A DNA stretch of 64,000 nt from an uncultured Bacilli bacterium. GTDB taxonomy: Bacteria; Bacillota_I; Bacilli_A; RF39; UBA660. Of the stretch, positions 52,867-62,167 are shown piece after piece. Each line of letters starts with the position of its first letter. Position 1 is the first letter of the stretch. The notes beneath the pieces were generated by a model, which was not told the origin of the DNA, made no database searches, and worked only from the letters and a program-made list of their open reading frames with translations. Location of the stretch: assembly GCA_934098745.1 (NCBI GenBank), contig CAKOPG010000003.1, positions 1 through 64,000 on the forward strand, given 5' to 3'. The position numbers were made by a program, and so were the translations under genes.

Positions 52867-53401
52867 TTGGTAACACCACCTTACTATCTGTAGTCATTCC
52901 ACCATTTAGAAAATTATCTAAGATGACACGTAGGTCATTATTAGATGTTTGGGTAGCATCCAAACCACAATTAGATAATCCTAACATAACTGTACGAACT
53001 CTTTTTTGAAGCATATCAACACTTTTGTCCTTAAACAAAATATAATATTCAGTATCAGTAACATTATCTCTCATAAAATCATTAGCCTTTTCTATATCTT
53101 GACTTATTAATTTCTTTATTCTTGGATCAGTCATTTGATTATATAAAATTTGAAGAGTTGCTAAGTAATTAGAAATATCAACTGGTCTGTCAGCGGATAT
53201 TAACCAAAACTCAAAATCAATAGTATCATAGAATGTTTTTAATGAAGCTATGACATTATCCTGAGTAACTGGATCTAGAATAAAAATATTTCTAGGTCTA
53301 ATTTTTACTCCAGTAACTTTTTGTCTATTATCAAGTTCTATCATTCCATTTGTAATACTTTTAACAGGAATCCAATTTTCAGTATATTTACTTGAATTCA
53401 T
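52856..53401 (-). CDS. Separate VirB4 N-terminal domain protein
   Basis: A 181-residue soluble protein. Starts WIPVKSITNGMIELDNRQKVTGVKI, with NIFILDPVTQDNVIASLKTFYD and a YYILF strand: the pattern of the N-terminal domain of clostridial VirB4-like ATPases. In those, this region is joined to the ATPase. Both frames look intact and translationally coupled, so this appears to be a natural split rather than a frameshift, though a sequencing error could mimic it. Overlaps PrgI by 14 bases. Confidence 0.7.
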   Translation of the reverse strand: MNSSKYTENWIPVKSITNGMIELDNRQKVTGVKIRPRNIFILDPVTQDNVIASLKTFYDTIDFEFWLISADRPVDISNYLATLQILYNQMTDPRIKKLISQDIEKANDFMRDNVTDTEYYILFKDKSVDMLQKRVRTVMLGLSNCGLDATQTSNNDLRVILDNFLNGGMTTDSKVVLPNEL

Positions 53402-53702
53402 CGTATATACACCAACCTTTCCAATAATATTCTCTTCGTTCGCGATTGAATCTCATAATACTTTGTATGGCTACTAAGGTATTATGATAATTTGGTATAG
53501 GTAATACTAATATTAAGCAAACTAACATAGGTATGCATGCTACTAGCAATTGCCAAGTCTCAGCACTACCTAGGATCAATAAGGCAATGAGAGAAACTCC
53601 CACGCCTGATCCTAGGATAATGGCATCAACTGGTCTTAAAATACTAAATATTAATAGAGCCTTTTTAGCATTGGCTGGTACTAAATAACCATAATTGTTC
53701 AT
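53388..53702 (-). CDS. PrgI/VirB3-like membrane protein
   Basis: A 104-residue protein with two adjacent membrane helices (about 29-65) and a basic C-terminus with RFNRERREYYW. PrgI-family proteins stand immediately upstream of VirB4 in Gram-positive conjugation systems and correspond to VirB3. Its position here is as expected, which supports the T4SS reading. Confidence 0.85.
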   Translation of the reverse strand: MNNYGYLVPANAKKALLIFSILRPVDAIILGSGVGVSLIALLILGSAETWQLLVACIPMLVCLILVLPIPNYHNTLVAIQSIMRFNRERREYYWKGWCIYDEFK

Positions 53703-53734
53703 AAGGTATCACACTCCTCTTATCCTTTATAATT

Positions 53735-56245
53735 TTATTTTTTACCACTGGCAGCATCATCGGCTTTAGCAGCATCGGTAGCAGAACTTGTTTGAATTGT
53801 AGCAAGTGTATCTTGTCTTTGAGCATTTACAAGTTTTCTATTATCGGCAACATTGTTAGCGGCTTTTTGGATGCAATCCCATGTATCAAAAGCTTCTTTA
53901 TCTGACATACTTGTTAAAATTGAAGGTTCATATATTGCTCTGATGCATCTTTCGGCTACACTAGGAAATGCAGCTTTTAATTGTTCTTCAAGAGCATTAC
54001 ATGATGCTTGATTCCTACGGAAGATTTCCAATTTATTAAACTGATCAAATGTTCCTTGAACTAAACCATTATCAGTTGTTGAAACAGCTTCATTAATAGC
54101 TCTATTTTTTTCTTCTTCAGTGGCATAATTTCCTAAAACAGTTTTTATAACATAGCCACTTACTTCTTTTCCTAAATCATCTCTGATTTTAATTTCATCA
54201 CGTTCGGCTTTAGCTTTCTCATCTTGTAATCTAGTAATTCTAGCTTTATATTCTTCTTCAGTTTCACCTTGCTGTTGACCATCTTTTAAGGCTATTTTTA
54301 ATTTTTCTTCAGCAGTTGTCTTATTGGCTCTAGCTCTACCAAAGATTTCAGAAGCAGATAGAGAACCGTCTGAAGTTATGCTTCCATATGTTTTAGCAGC
54401 AACTTTATGACTAATTTTTCCTTCTTCTATTTTCTTTAATCTGGTTCCTTTATTTTTTTCTTCGGCTTCATGTAGTGATGCTTCGGTTTTTGCTAAAGCT
54501 TCAGTAGCTTTGATTTGGCCTTCCATTTGTTTTGTCTCGTAAGCTATTCTTTCTGCTTCGGTAGAAATACCAAGATTTTTTTCGATGTTAGTAACCATTC
54601 TATCAAAGTCAGATCCACCGCCAGCATCTAACCATTTAGTTCTAGCTTCTTGAGCTTCTTTTATTTTTTTACCGGATTCAGTATACTTTTTACCAACATC
54701 TTCTAATTTAGTTGCACCAAAACCTGTGCTCATACCGGTGGTTGCTCCGGCTACTCCGCCAGCTAAGGCATTTAATGCTACAGAGCGATATTTTTTACTT
54801 TTATCATCTGCCACTTGTGAACGCGCTCTTTCATAAGTTGCCCTACTCTTATTGAAGTTCTCACGTGTTTGTGTATCGACAGCTTCCTCATTAAATCCAG
54901 CTTCTCTTAAAGCTCTGTTATAAGTTCTACGATTTTCTCTTAAATTTTTTCTTGCTTCTTGATATTGCTTTCTATTTTCTTTGTGCGCTAATCTTTGTTC
55001 TCTACGGTTCATACCTGTTCTTTCACGTTCTTCTTTATTACGTTTATAGGTGCTGACACCACGACCTACAGCACCACGAACTAATCTAGTTGCACCAAGA
55101 CCTGTACCTAGTGCTCTAGCAGCTAATGGCGCAACACGTTCGCCAGCTTTTAAGCCAAAGTTTCCTGAAGCGGCAGCTGATTTAGGGAATAGATCTTTAA
55201 GTAAATCTGGTAATTTATGAACAAATAATAATAAGCCCATAATGATAAAGACATAAGCTAAGGCCATCATACCAGAACTTAAACCTGAAGTGGCTGAGAA
55301 TAGGCTTTTATCTTCGTAAGCATTGCCAAGAATTTGGCAAATTAATAAAGCAAAATATATTATACCTAGGCGAATAAATAAATCTAGATATGTAGATAAG
55401 CATTGTTTAGCCCATTTGTCAAATATACTATCTTTTTTAGGAAGAAGATATCCCATAATTGGTATTGGGGCTACAACTTGTAAAAATATCATTTTAGCAA
55501 AGCGGGCTCCAAGATCTATACTATATAAGAGTAATACATATAGTAAGAAACCACCAACTATTACGGCTAATAAACCATTAAAATTAATCTTCGGCATAAC
55601 TACAGTTTTATTATTAATCGTTGATTCTGTTTTAATAGCATCATTTATTCCAACACTGAAATATGGTAATTCACCACTTTGCTGTAATGTAGAAAGATTA
55701 GTGCTTACCAATGAGCCACACGATATTCCTTCACAATCTTCATTTTTATTTGCATCATCGATGTTATAAAATACTGAAAGCATGTTAGCTGCAAAATTAT
55801 TTCCAAAAGCTTTGGAATCTACATTTACTTTACCTAAAATTACTTTAGAAAATACTTGATTTTCAATGACAACATTTTGTACTTTGTATGCCCAAGTAAA
55901 CATTTTTGGTACAAAGGCAATTAAAACGACAACAGCTATCATTTTATATACTATTTTACTAGCACCTTTTTCTTTATCATTAAATTGATCTGGTTCAATA
56001 ATGTATTTAATAAATTCAAAAGTTACAAAAAATATCATAACAATTGCTAGTATCATGGTAATTCTTTGATATATTGGCTGAACTGTATCTGAAGATAAGA
56101 CATCTAGTTGCGCAATAGTAATAAACAATTGAAAGAATTTGGCTATTAAGGGATAAATAATTTTACATATCCAAGCACATAATGAACGTAACATTTTTTC
56201 GCCAAAATCTAACGATACAGCCAGATTTAAAAGAATTGGATTCAT
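53735..56245 (-). CDS. VirB6/TrbL-like membrane protein with long charged tail
   Basis: An 836-residue protein. Residues 1-355 carry about seven membrane helices (for example MILAIVMIFFVTFEFIKYI and LLAVIVGGFLLYVLLLYS) with conserved APIPIMGYLLPKK. Residues 380-836 are Arg/Lys/Glu/Ala-rich with repeated coiled-coil patterns (RREQRLAHKENRKQYQEA) and a small Gly-rich hydrophobic patch (LNALAGGVAGATTGMSTGFG, about 490). VirB6-type proteins line the channel; a long cytoplasmic tail is common in Gram-positive versions. It is the largest gene of the locus. Confidence 0.8.
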   Translation of the reverse strand: MNPILLNLAVSLDFGEKMLRSLCAWICKIIYPLIAKFFQLFITIAQLDVLSSDTVQPIYQRITMILAIVMIFFVTFEFIKYIIEPDQFNDKEKGASKIVYKMIAVVVLIAFVPKMFTWAYKVQNVVIENQVFSKVILGKVNVDSKAFGNNFAANMLSVFYNIDDANKNEDCEGISCGSLVSTNLSTLQQSGELPYFSVGINDAIKTESTINNKTVVMPKINFNGLLAVIVGGFLLYVLLLYSIDLGARFAKMIFLQVVAPIPIMGYLLPKKDSIFDKWAKQCLSTYLDLFIRLGIIYFALLICQILGNAYEDKSLFSATSGLSSGMMALAYVFIIMGLLLFVHKLPDLLKDLFPKSAAASGNFGLKAGERVAPLAARALGTGLGATRLVRGAVGRGVSTYKRNKEERERTGMNRREQRLAHKENRKQYQEARKNLRENRRTYNRALREAGFNEEAVDTQTRENFNKSRATYERARSQVADDKSKKYRSVALNALAGGVAGATTGMSTGFGATKLEDVGKKYTESGKKIKEAQEARTKWLDAGGGSDFDRMVTNIEKNLGISTEAERIAYETKQMEGQIKATEALAKTEASLHEAEEKNKGTRLKKIEEGKISHKVAAKTYGSITSDGSLSASEIFGRARANKTTAEEKLKIALKDGQQQGETEEEYKARITRLQDEKAKAERDEIKIRDDLGKEVSGYVIKTVLGNYATEEEKNRAINEAVSTTDNGLVQGTFDQFNKLEIFRRNQASCNALEEQLKAAFPSVAERCIRAIYEPSILTSMSDKEAFDTWDCIQKAANNVADNRKLVNAQRQDTLATIQTSSATDAAKADDAASGKK

Positions 56246-56265
56246 AGTATCAACACTCCTTAATA

Positions 56266-57102
56266 TTAGAATTCACAAGTTTGTAATCCTAAACCTTCCC
56301 AAACAATATCAGCTAAATCCATTATTATATTAACAAACAATGGAATAAAGAAGAATGCTACGCCAAGAATTACTCTCTTTACAAATTTTGTTTGGGCTTT
56401 CTTCATATCGTCTTCTTTAGCAGCAATTACAGCTCTTGCTAAATCAAGAGTTCCTAAAACAATAATTAGTATAGGAACAATTATTCTTGGATATTGCAAT
56501 ACTTCATTTACTAACTCTCTAAGACTATATTCACCAGTCTTAGAATCAAATAATGATTTACAATCTATATTACTTATATCATCGCCTTTGATATTATTAT
56601 TAGTAAATGTTCCATAGTATTCTTCACCAGTTATTGGTTTACCACTTGAACTGTTAGTAAATGATGCATATGAACCTGATTTTTTATTTTTACTGTTTAT
56701 TGCATCTGTGGCTAATTTAGCATCTGAAGCATTCATTGTCGCCCAAATATGATAATTATGTATAAGAAATTCATCATATTCAAAGACTAAATACTTGGGA
56801 CAACTTTTACTTTTAACAATATCTTTGCCGATAGCATCTAATTTAACACCATGAACGCTTTTACTTGAATTTAAATTAATTATGTTTTCTTCATTATGAT
56901 CATTTTTTTTGCCATTAAAATCTACATACACTTTATGACCGCTATATTCACCATTTGCATTATAATCAAATCTTACACTAGCTTTAAAATCATTACTACT
57001 AGATATATAATAGCAATTGTATGAACCTTCATCAGCATAAGCAAAATGACATCCAGCAAAAACCATTATTAATAGACATAATAGGTAGTTTTTATACTTC
57101 AT
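56266..57102 (-). CDS. VirB2-like protein with large N-terminal ectodomain
   Basis: A 278-residue protein. A signal-like segment (YLLCLLIMVFAGCHFAYA, about 4-23; the Cys may be a lipobox) precedes a beta-rich 170-residue domain with Cys pairs, then a tail with two helices in the VirB2/TrbC pattern: IIVPILIIVLGTLDLARAV, a short charged turn AAKEDDMKKAQ, VKRVILGVAFFFIPLFVNII. The tail matches the small neighbour at 57205 nearly block for block, so it looks like a pilin fused to an exposed head. I start at 57102 with AGGAGAG ahead; the open frame starts at 57123. Confidence 0.7.
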   Translation of the reverse strand: MKYKNYLLCLLIMVFAGCHFAYADEGSYNCYYISSSNDFKASVRFDYNANGEYSGHKVYVDFNGKKNDHNEENIINLNSSKSVHGVKLDAIGKDIVKSKSCPKYLVFEYDEFLIHNYHIWATMNASDAKLATDAINSKNKKSGSYASFTNSSSGKPITGEEYYGTFTNNNIKGDDISNIDCKSLFDSKTGEYSLRELVNEVLQYPRIIVPILIIVLGTLDLARAVIAAKEDDMKKAQTKFVKRVILGVAFFFIPLFVNIIMDLADIVWEGLGLQTCEF

Positions 57103-57204
57103 ATTTTTCTCTCCTCTTAACAACGTAAAATCTCACGTATACATTATATCATAAAAAAATAGAAAAAGATAGAACTTTTTCTACTAATTTCTTTTATAAT
57201 TAAC

Positions 57205-57525
57205 TTAAGCTTTTTTCCAACATGTTTGCCATGTATTTCCTTGTTGTCCGTAATCATCACCAGCATTACTTAATAATCCAAATACCACTTGAACAATTAA
57301 AACAACAAAGAATACAGCTAATGCATAAATTGCTCTTTTAACTAGTAGTTTTTGAGCTGATTTAATTTCATCTTCCTTAGAAGCTACGACAGCTTTTCCT
57401 AAATCTAGCATACCTAAAATAATAAGGATAATTGGAATACCTAATTGAATTAATGGGATAATTCCGTTTTTAATAAGTTTAATTAATGGTAATAATGCAT
57501 CACAATCAACATCTAAAAATAACAT
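57205..57525 (-). CDS. VirB2/TrbC-like pilin subunit
   Basis: A 106-residue protein with two membrane helices (about 18-45 and 66-90) joined by a short basic loop (VASKEDEIKSAQKLLVKRA). This is the topology of VirB2/TrbC pilins and their Gram-positive relatives. No cleavable signal peptide is clear. First gene of the T4SS unit, after a near-consensus promoter; ribosome site AAGGAGGG. Confidence 0.75.
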   Translation of the reverse strand: MLFLDVDCDALLPLIKLIKNGIIPLIQLGIPIILIILGMLDLGKAVVASKEDEIKSAQKLLVKRAIYALAVFFVVLIVQVVFGLLSNAGDDYGQQGNTWQTCWKKA

Positions 57526-57552
57526 AATTGCCCTCCTTCTTTATATAACATT

Positions 57553-57581
57553 ATCATATAACAAAAAACTATTTATGTCAA
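57553..57581 (-). promoter_or_regulatory. Sigma-A promoter of the T4SS operon
   Basis: TTGACA (57576-57581, perfect), 17-base spacer, TATGAT (57553-57558). Confidence 0.85.
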
Positions 57582-57674
57582 CAACTTGAAAATTATTTTA
57601 CGGTTTACTACGACATGTTGTTACAACTATAGCTTTTATGTAGTTATTTCTCTCTATATTCTAATAATTACTAT

Positions 57675-58949
57675 TTATTTAGTATATTCAAATTCATAAT
57701 CTAGAATTTTGATGATATCTCCTTCTTTGACATTTAATTTTTCTAATTCTTCATCAACACCCATTTTTCTTAACTTTTTGGCAAATCTAGAGATAGCTTC
57801 TTCGGTATTAAAATTAATCATTTTAAATATTTTTTCTACTTGATCTCCTTTAATTAAGAATGTATGATCATTTTCTTTAATAATTGTAAATGGTTTTTCT
57901 TTTTTGAATTTATATAGAACATGACTTTCTTGAATATCTTCATCATATAAGATTTCTTCTTTAGTATTTTTTACTAATTTGGATAAAGCATCTATTACTT
58001 CGGTTAAATTTTGATTATTTATGGCTGATATTGGATAGATTGGTTTAGATACTTTTTTTCTAAATTTTTCTAGGTTATCTTTCGAATTAGGTAAATCCAT
58101 TTTATTAGCGATAATTACTTCTTCTTTATTTAGTAATTTAGGACTAAATTCGGCTAATTCTTTTCTAATTACTTGATAATCTTCAAAAGGGTCTCTTCCT
58201 TCAGATGATGACATATCTATAACATGAGCGATAATTTTTGTTCTTTCAATATGTTTTAAAAATTTATGGCCAAGGCCGGTACCAGTGCTTGCACCTTCAA
58301 TTAATCCCGGAAGGTCTGCCATTACAAAGTTATTATGATCTTTAGTAGATACTACCCCTAGATTTGGCGATAAGGTGGTAAAATGATATGAGGCTATTTT
58401 AGGGTTGGCATTGGTAATCATGGACAAAAGAGTTGATTTACCAACACTTGGCATACCTACAAGTCCTACATCAGCAAGCATTCTCAATTCTACTTTGATT
58501 TTTCTAACTTCACCTGGCTCACCACGTTCGGCAAATGATGGGCACGGATTAGTTCTTGTTGATAGGGCGACGTTTCCACGGCCACCTTTGCCACCATATG
58601 CTACAACAACGCTTTCTTGATGTTTTGTCAAATCAGCAATTACTAATCCAGTATCATAGTCTTTGATGGTAGTACCAATAGGTACTTTGATAATTTTGTC
58701 TTCAGCATATTTACCATTTTTATTTTTTCCTTCACCATTTAAGCCAGCTTCTCCTTTGACATTTTTTAAGTATCTTAAGTCAATAAGAGTTTTTAATCCT
58801 TCATCAGCAACAAATATTATATCTGCTCCTTTACCACCGGATCCACCGTTAGGCCCTCCCATAGGAACAAATTTTTCTCGTAAAAAAGCCATACAGCCGT
58901 CGCCACCACGACCAGCAGTTACTTCCATTGTGACTTCATCAATAAACAT
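57675..58949 (-). CDS. obgE: GTPase Obg
   Basis: A 424-residue GTPase with Obg glycine-rich fold (1-157, GRGGDGCMAF), G domain with GMPSVGKSTLL (about 165), DLPGLIEGAS, NKMDL, and the C-terminal OCT domain (about 345-424). Functions in ribosome assembly and sporulation. Start chosen at ATG 58949 (MFIDEV) after AGGTGG; GTG 58958 would add three residues. Confidence 0.97.
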   Translation of the reverse strand: MFIDEVTMEVTAGRGGDGCMAFLREKFVPMGGPNGGSGGKGADIIFVADEGLKTLIDLRYLKNVKGEAGLNGEGKNKNGKYAEDKIIKVPIGTTIKDYDTGLVIADLTKHQESVVVAYGGKGGRGNVALSTRTNPCPSFAERGEPGEVRKIKVELRMLADVGLVGMPSVGKSTLLSMITNANPKIASYHFTTLSPNLGVVSTKDHNNFVMADLPGLIEGASTGTGLGHKFLKHIERTKIIAHVIDMSSSEGRDPFEDYQVIRKELAEFSPKLLNKEEVIIANKMDLPNSKDNLEKFRKKVSKPIYPISAINNQNLTEVIDALSKLVKNTKEEILYDEDIQESHVLYKFKKEKPFTIIKENDHTFLIKGDQVEKIFKMINFNTEEAISRFAKKLRKMGVDEELEKLNVKEGDIIKILDYEFEYTK

Positions 58950-58995
58950 AATTTCCACCTACTTTCTTTATATATAGTTTTCTTTGACAGATAGC

Positions 58996-59024
58996 ATTAT
59001 ACCATAATATTTTAATTATTTAAA
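58996..59024 (-). promoter_or_regulatory. Candidate sigma-A promoter for obgE
   Basis: TTTAAA (59019-59024), 17-base spacer, TATAAT (58996-59001), within the end of the U32 gene. Confidence 0.6.
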
Positions 59025-61243
59025 CTATTCTTAATTCTTTTTATAAGTATATCAGTTTTATTATAATCTTCATCAAATAATTCAAGGCGATAATTATTTA
59101 TATGTATATCTTGATAATACTTAAGATCATTTATTTTATCAATTACTTCTTTATGCATAATATGGGTTAAACAATTATTTCTAATTAATGGGTAATAGGC
59201 ACCTGTTTTATCTTTTAAGTAAAACTTATCTATACTATTTTTACAATTAGGACAATAATTAAGACATTTTTTTAAAGGACAATAAGCAGTTACCATTAAT
59301 TCTAAACGACCATAGATAATTAATTCTACATTATATGGTTTTTTCATGAGATCTTTTATAAGATTTTTATTTAGTTCTACGGATAAAGTAACTCTTTTAA
59401 CATTATGACTATTTAGATATTTAATAGAATAACTGTTAGTTATATTTAGAAAATAATCTGCTACTAAATTATTATTTTTAGAATACTTATCAACACTACC
59501 TATTTCAGTTATTAATAAATTAGCATTAGTAAAATCTTTATACGTAGTATTTACTCTAGGTAATCTATAAAAAATATTATTTAGATGTTTATATTTTTGA
59601 TATAAATCGTAATTATCTATATAAATATTAGATACTTCATTATCAAGAGAACATTTTAATTGTTCTTCAGTCCTTACTAAGATATTTATATGATAGTTAT
59701 TATCTGACTTAATATAATTTTCAGGATAATTATTAGTAATAATTTTATTAGAGATATTGTTAGTTCTTAGTTCTATTAACTTTTCAGTCAATAATCTTCT
59801 TGCTTCATTTAGGGATTTTAGATTGACAAAGATAAAGTCATCTTTTGTTATTTCAATATTCGATATGGTAAAGGGAGTATTTCCTAGTTTATTTAAGGAA
59901 GTGAGAATATTTTCTTTAGTTACTTCACTTTTTTTAGCTTGTTCAACAATATCTTTAGTTATGGTATAGGAATTTAAGCCGTCTGTTAAGGTTATTTCAA
60001 ATGGTTTTCCTATTTTAAATAAACATTTATATGATATAGGAATTTTTTTCTCAGAAATATTTTTTAATTGTTTATTGAGAGATACGTCAATTGTTTTTAA
60101 TACAAGATCTTTTTTTGATAGATTAATTTTGTTATCTAACAAACAAATATTACCTTTAGTTACTTTATTTACTAGAAGACCTTTTTCATTATATAGACGA
60201 TTTGCTATTAGGCCAAGAGCACTGTTTTTAAAACGAAGGCCATCTTCTTGATAAATATCATCAGTTAATTTTATATAGATATATTTAGGAGTTATTTTAA
60301 TAACTTCGCCAAGAGGAACGCCTTGATGATTAGGACTTTTTATATTCATAATATCTCGATCGTTAAAGAGATAACCTTTAGTAAATTCACGATTAAATAA
60401 TTTTAGTAAATTAGTTTGTTCTTCTTTAGTAATAGTTAATTCTTTTCCTTCATAATATTTATCTATTAGTTTTCTATAAATATGCGTAACGTAGCCAACA
60501 TATTCAGGACTTTTCATACGGCCTTCTATTTTTAAACTAACAATATCACTATCCAAGATTTCTTTTAGGTTGTTGATAGTATTTAGATCTTTCGTACTTA
60601 ATAAGTAATTATAAGGAAGAGATAATTCTTGATTATTTTTGACTAATTTATATGGAAGACGACATGAACCGACGCATTCACCACGATTACCACTTCTGCC
60701 ACCGTTAAGACTACTGAAAAGACAACAACCAGAATAACATACACAAAGAGCGCCATATACAAAGACTTCTTTTTCAATATCAACGTTTAGATTATTTATT
60801 TCATCAAGATTCATTTCTCTGGCTAAAACTACTCTTTTACAGCCAAGATCTTTAAATAGTTGTAAGCAATTAGAATTATGTGAATGGCATTGGGTAGAAG
60901 CATGAATTTCTAGGTTAGGAAAAAGACTTCTTACTAGTTTAATCATACCAATATCTTGCATAATAACAGCATCTACATTATTGAGATATAAGAATTTAAC
61001 ATATTCTATAAAGTCAGATACTTCATTTTCATAGATTAAAGTGTTGATAGTAATATATATTTTTACACCATATAAATGACAATATTTAATAGCTTCGATT
61101 AAATCATTATCAGTAAAATTATCCGCAAATTTACGAGCTCCATATTTTTTACCAGCTAGATAAACAGCATCAGCACCATTATGAATAGCATAATAGAGCA
61201 TTTCTTTATTTCCAACGGGACTTAGTAATTCTACTTTCTTCAT
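59012..61243 (-). CDS. U32 peptidase-family protein (RlhA/TrhP-like)
   Basis: A 743-residue protein; N-terminal domain (1-330) begins VELLSPVGNKEMLYYAIHNGADAVYLAG and contains the Cys cluster VYGALCVCYSGCCLFS with GNRGECVGSCR (about 165-195), matching the U32 proteins that hydroxylate tRNA or 23S rRNA. Middle domains (350-500) are beta-rich; the C-terminal part (about 510-743) has a reduced second copy of the barrel, with CPLKKCLNYCPNCKN. tRNA/rRNA hydroxylation is the best current reading of this family; proteolysis is unlikely. Ribosome site GGAGGTG. Confidence 0.88.
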   Translation of the reverse strand: MKKVELLSPVGNKEMLYYAIHNGADAVYLAGKKYGARKFADNFTDNDLIEAIKYCHLYGVKIYITINTLIYENEVSDFIEYVKFLYLNNVDAVIMQDIGMIKLVRSLFPNLEIHASTQCHSHNSNCLQLFKDLGCKRVVLAREMNLDEINNLNVDIEKEVFVYGALCVCYSGCCLFSSLNGGRSGNRGECVGSCRLPYKLVKNNQELSLPYNYLLSTKDLNTINNLKEILDSDIVSLKIEGRMKSPEYVGYVTHIYRKLIDKYYEGKELTITKEEQTNLLKLFNREFTKGYLFNDRDIMNIKSPNHQGVPLGEVIKITPKYIYIKLTDDIYQEDGLRFKNSALGLIANRLYNEKGLLVNKVTKGNICLLDNKINLSKKDLVLKTIDVSLNKQLKNISEKKIPISYKCLFKIGKPFEITLTDGLNSYTITKDIVEQAKKSEVTKENILTSLNKLGNTPFTISNIEITKDDFIFVNLKSLNEARRLLTEKLIELRTNNISNKIITNNYPENYIKSDNNYHINILVRTEEQLKCSLDNEVSNIYIDNYDLYQKYKHLNNIFYRLPRVNTTYKDFTNANLLITEIGSVDKYSKNNNLVADYFLNITNSYSIKYLNSHNVKRVTLSVELNKNLIKDLMKKPYNVELIIYGRLELMVTAYCPLKKCLNYCPNCKNSIDKFYLKDKTGAYYPLIRNNCLTHIMHKEVIDKINDLKYYQDIHINNYRLELFDEDYNKTDILIKRIKNSLNN

Positions 61244-61270
61244 ACTTCTTTCACCTCCAAAACGTGCTAT

Positions 61271-61299
61271 ATTATATCAAAATAAAAGATAAATTTCAA
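61271..61299 (-). promoter_or_regulatory. Sigma-A promoter for the U32 gene
   Basis: TTGAAA (61294-61299), 17-base spacer, TATAAT (61271-61276). Confidence 0.78.
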
Positions 61300-61380
61300 A
61301 CATTATCCCCTTTCCTATTATTTTATTTTAACAAAATATTTATATTTTTTAAATACTTAGCATAATATTTAATGATAGAT

Positions 61381-61902
61381 ATGAAAAAAATTAAAATAAT
61401 TATAACTTTTATATTTTTAGGACTTTCTGTTGTTAGTCATTTTATGTATGAAAGATATCCTAATTATTTGTTTAGTATTTTATTTCCTGTTAATGAAAGT
61501 ATTTGGGAACATATGAAATTAATAATTACATCAGTAATACTTGCCAGTATTTTAGAATATTTTATTTATAGAAAAAAAGATATTAAAATAAATAATTTTA
61601 TTTTAGCATATGGAATAAGTATTCCTATAGGTATTATTAGTTATTTAGTTGTATATTTACCGCTGGAAATAATATTTGGACACAGTTTATTTTTGGCTGT
61701 TACTATTTTGTTTTTGGTATTTGGTTTTATTTCTTTTATTAGTTACCATATTATGACTTATAGAAAAATTAGGTATGGTAATTTATCAGGCTGGATTTTA
61801 ATTATTTTATTATATTTTTTATTTTATATATGGACTTATTATCCACCAATTAATAAATTATTTTTAGATACGCAAAAAAATGGTTATGGTATTATGAAAT
61901 GA
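61381..61902 (+). CDS. DUF6512-like multi-pass membrane protein
   Basis: About 173 residues with five membrane helices. The N-terminal LFPVNESIWEHMKLIITS motif after the first helix marks the DUF6512-type family; function unknown. There is no strong ribosome site; ATG 61381 and ATG 61372 are both possible. Plus-strand, monocistronic, ending in a clear hairpin terminator. Confidence 0.65.
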   Translation: MKKIKIIITFIFLGLSVVSHFMYERYPNYLFSILFPVNESIWEHMKLIITSVILASILEYFIYRKKDIKINNFILAYGISIPIGIISYLVVYLPLEIIFGHSLFLAVTILFLVFGFISFISYHIMTYRKIRYGNLSGWILIILLYFLFYIWTYYPPINKLFLDTQKNGYGIMK

Positions 61903-61925
61903 CACTTTTATGGTGTCATTTAGTT
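61897..61925 (+). terminator. Terminator after the DUF6512-like gene
   Basis: AAATGACAC / GTGTCATTT stem, including the stop, then TAGTTATT. Confidence 0.75.
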
Positions 61926-61954
61926 ATTATGTTTGACCGCTATTTTTAAGCATA

Positions 61955-61998
61955 ATAAAACTACTTCCAATTCAAAGTATTTTTTATATTATCTCGAA
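61955..61998. repeat. Intergenic repeat, copy 1
   Basis: An AAAACTACTT / AAGTAT-type hairpin followed by TTTTATATTATCTCGAA (61982-61998). The last block and the hairpin half recur at 62881-62928. On the minus strand it ends in a T-rich run. Confidence 0.6.
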
Positions 61999-62167
61999 AT
62001 GTCTGAGTATCAATTAATCTGATATCCTAAAGGAAGAAGTAAACAACCACTAGGCATAAATTTATAGATAGGAATAATTACTAACACTACATTTTTTAAA
62101 TTTTCAAACAAAAATACAAAAAAACACTAAATATATGTTAAAATAAATAATGAAATGGGTGATAGAT

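Noticed and set aside
55323..55769. A 148-codon plus-strand frame opposite the VirB6-like gene
   Set aside because: Antisense to a clear coding frame; composition is that of a reversed hydrophobic protein and no start signal is seen.
45569..57581. Integrative conjugative element ends
   Set aside because: I looked for an integrase, direct repeats or a tRNA target at both edges and saw none; the nearest tRNAs are 5 kb beyond obgE and carry no repeat at the other side.
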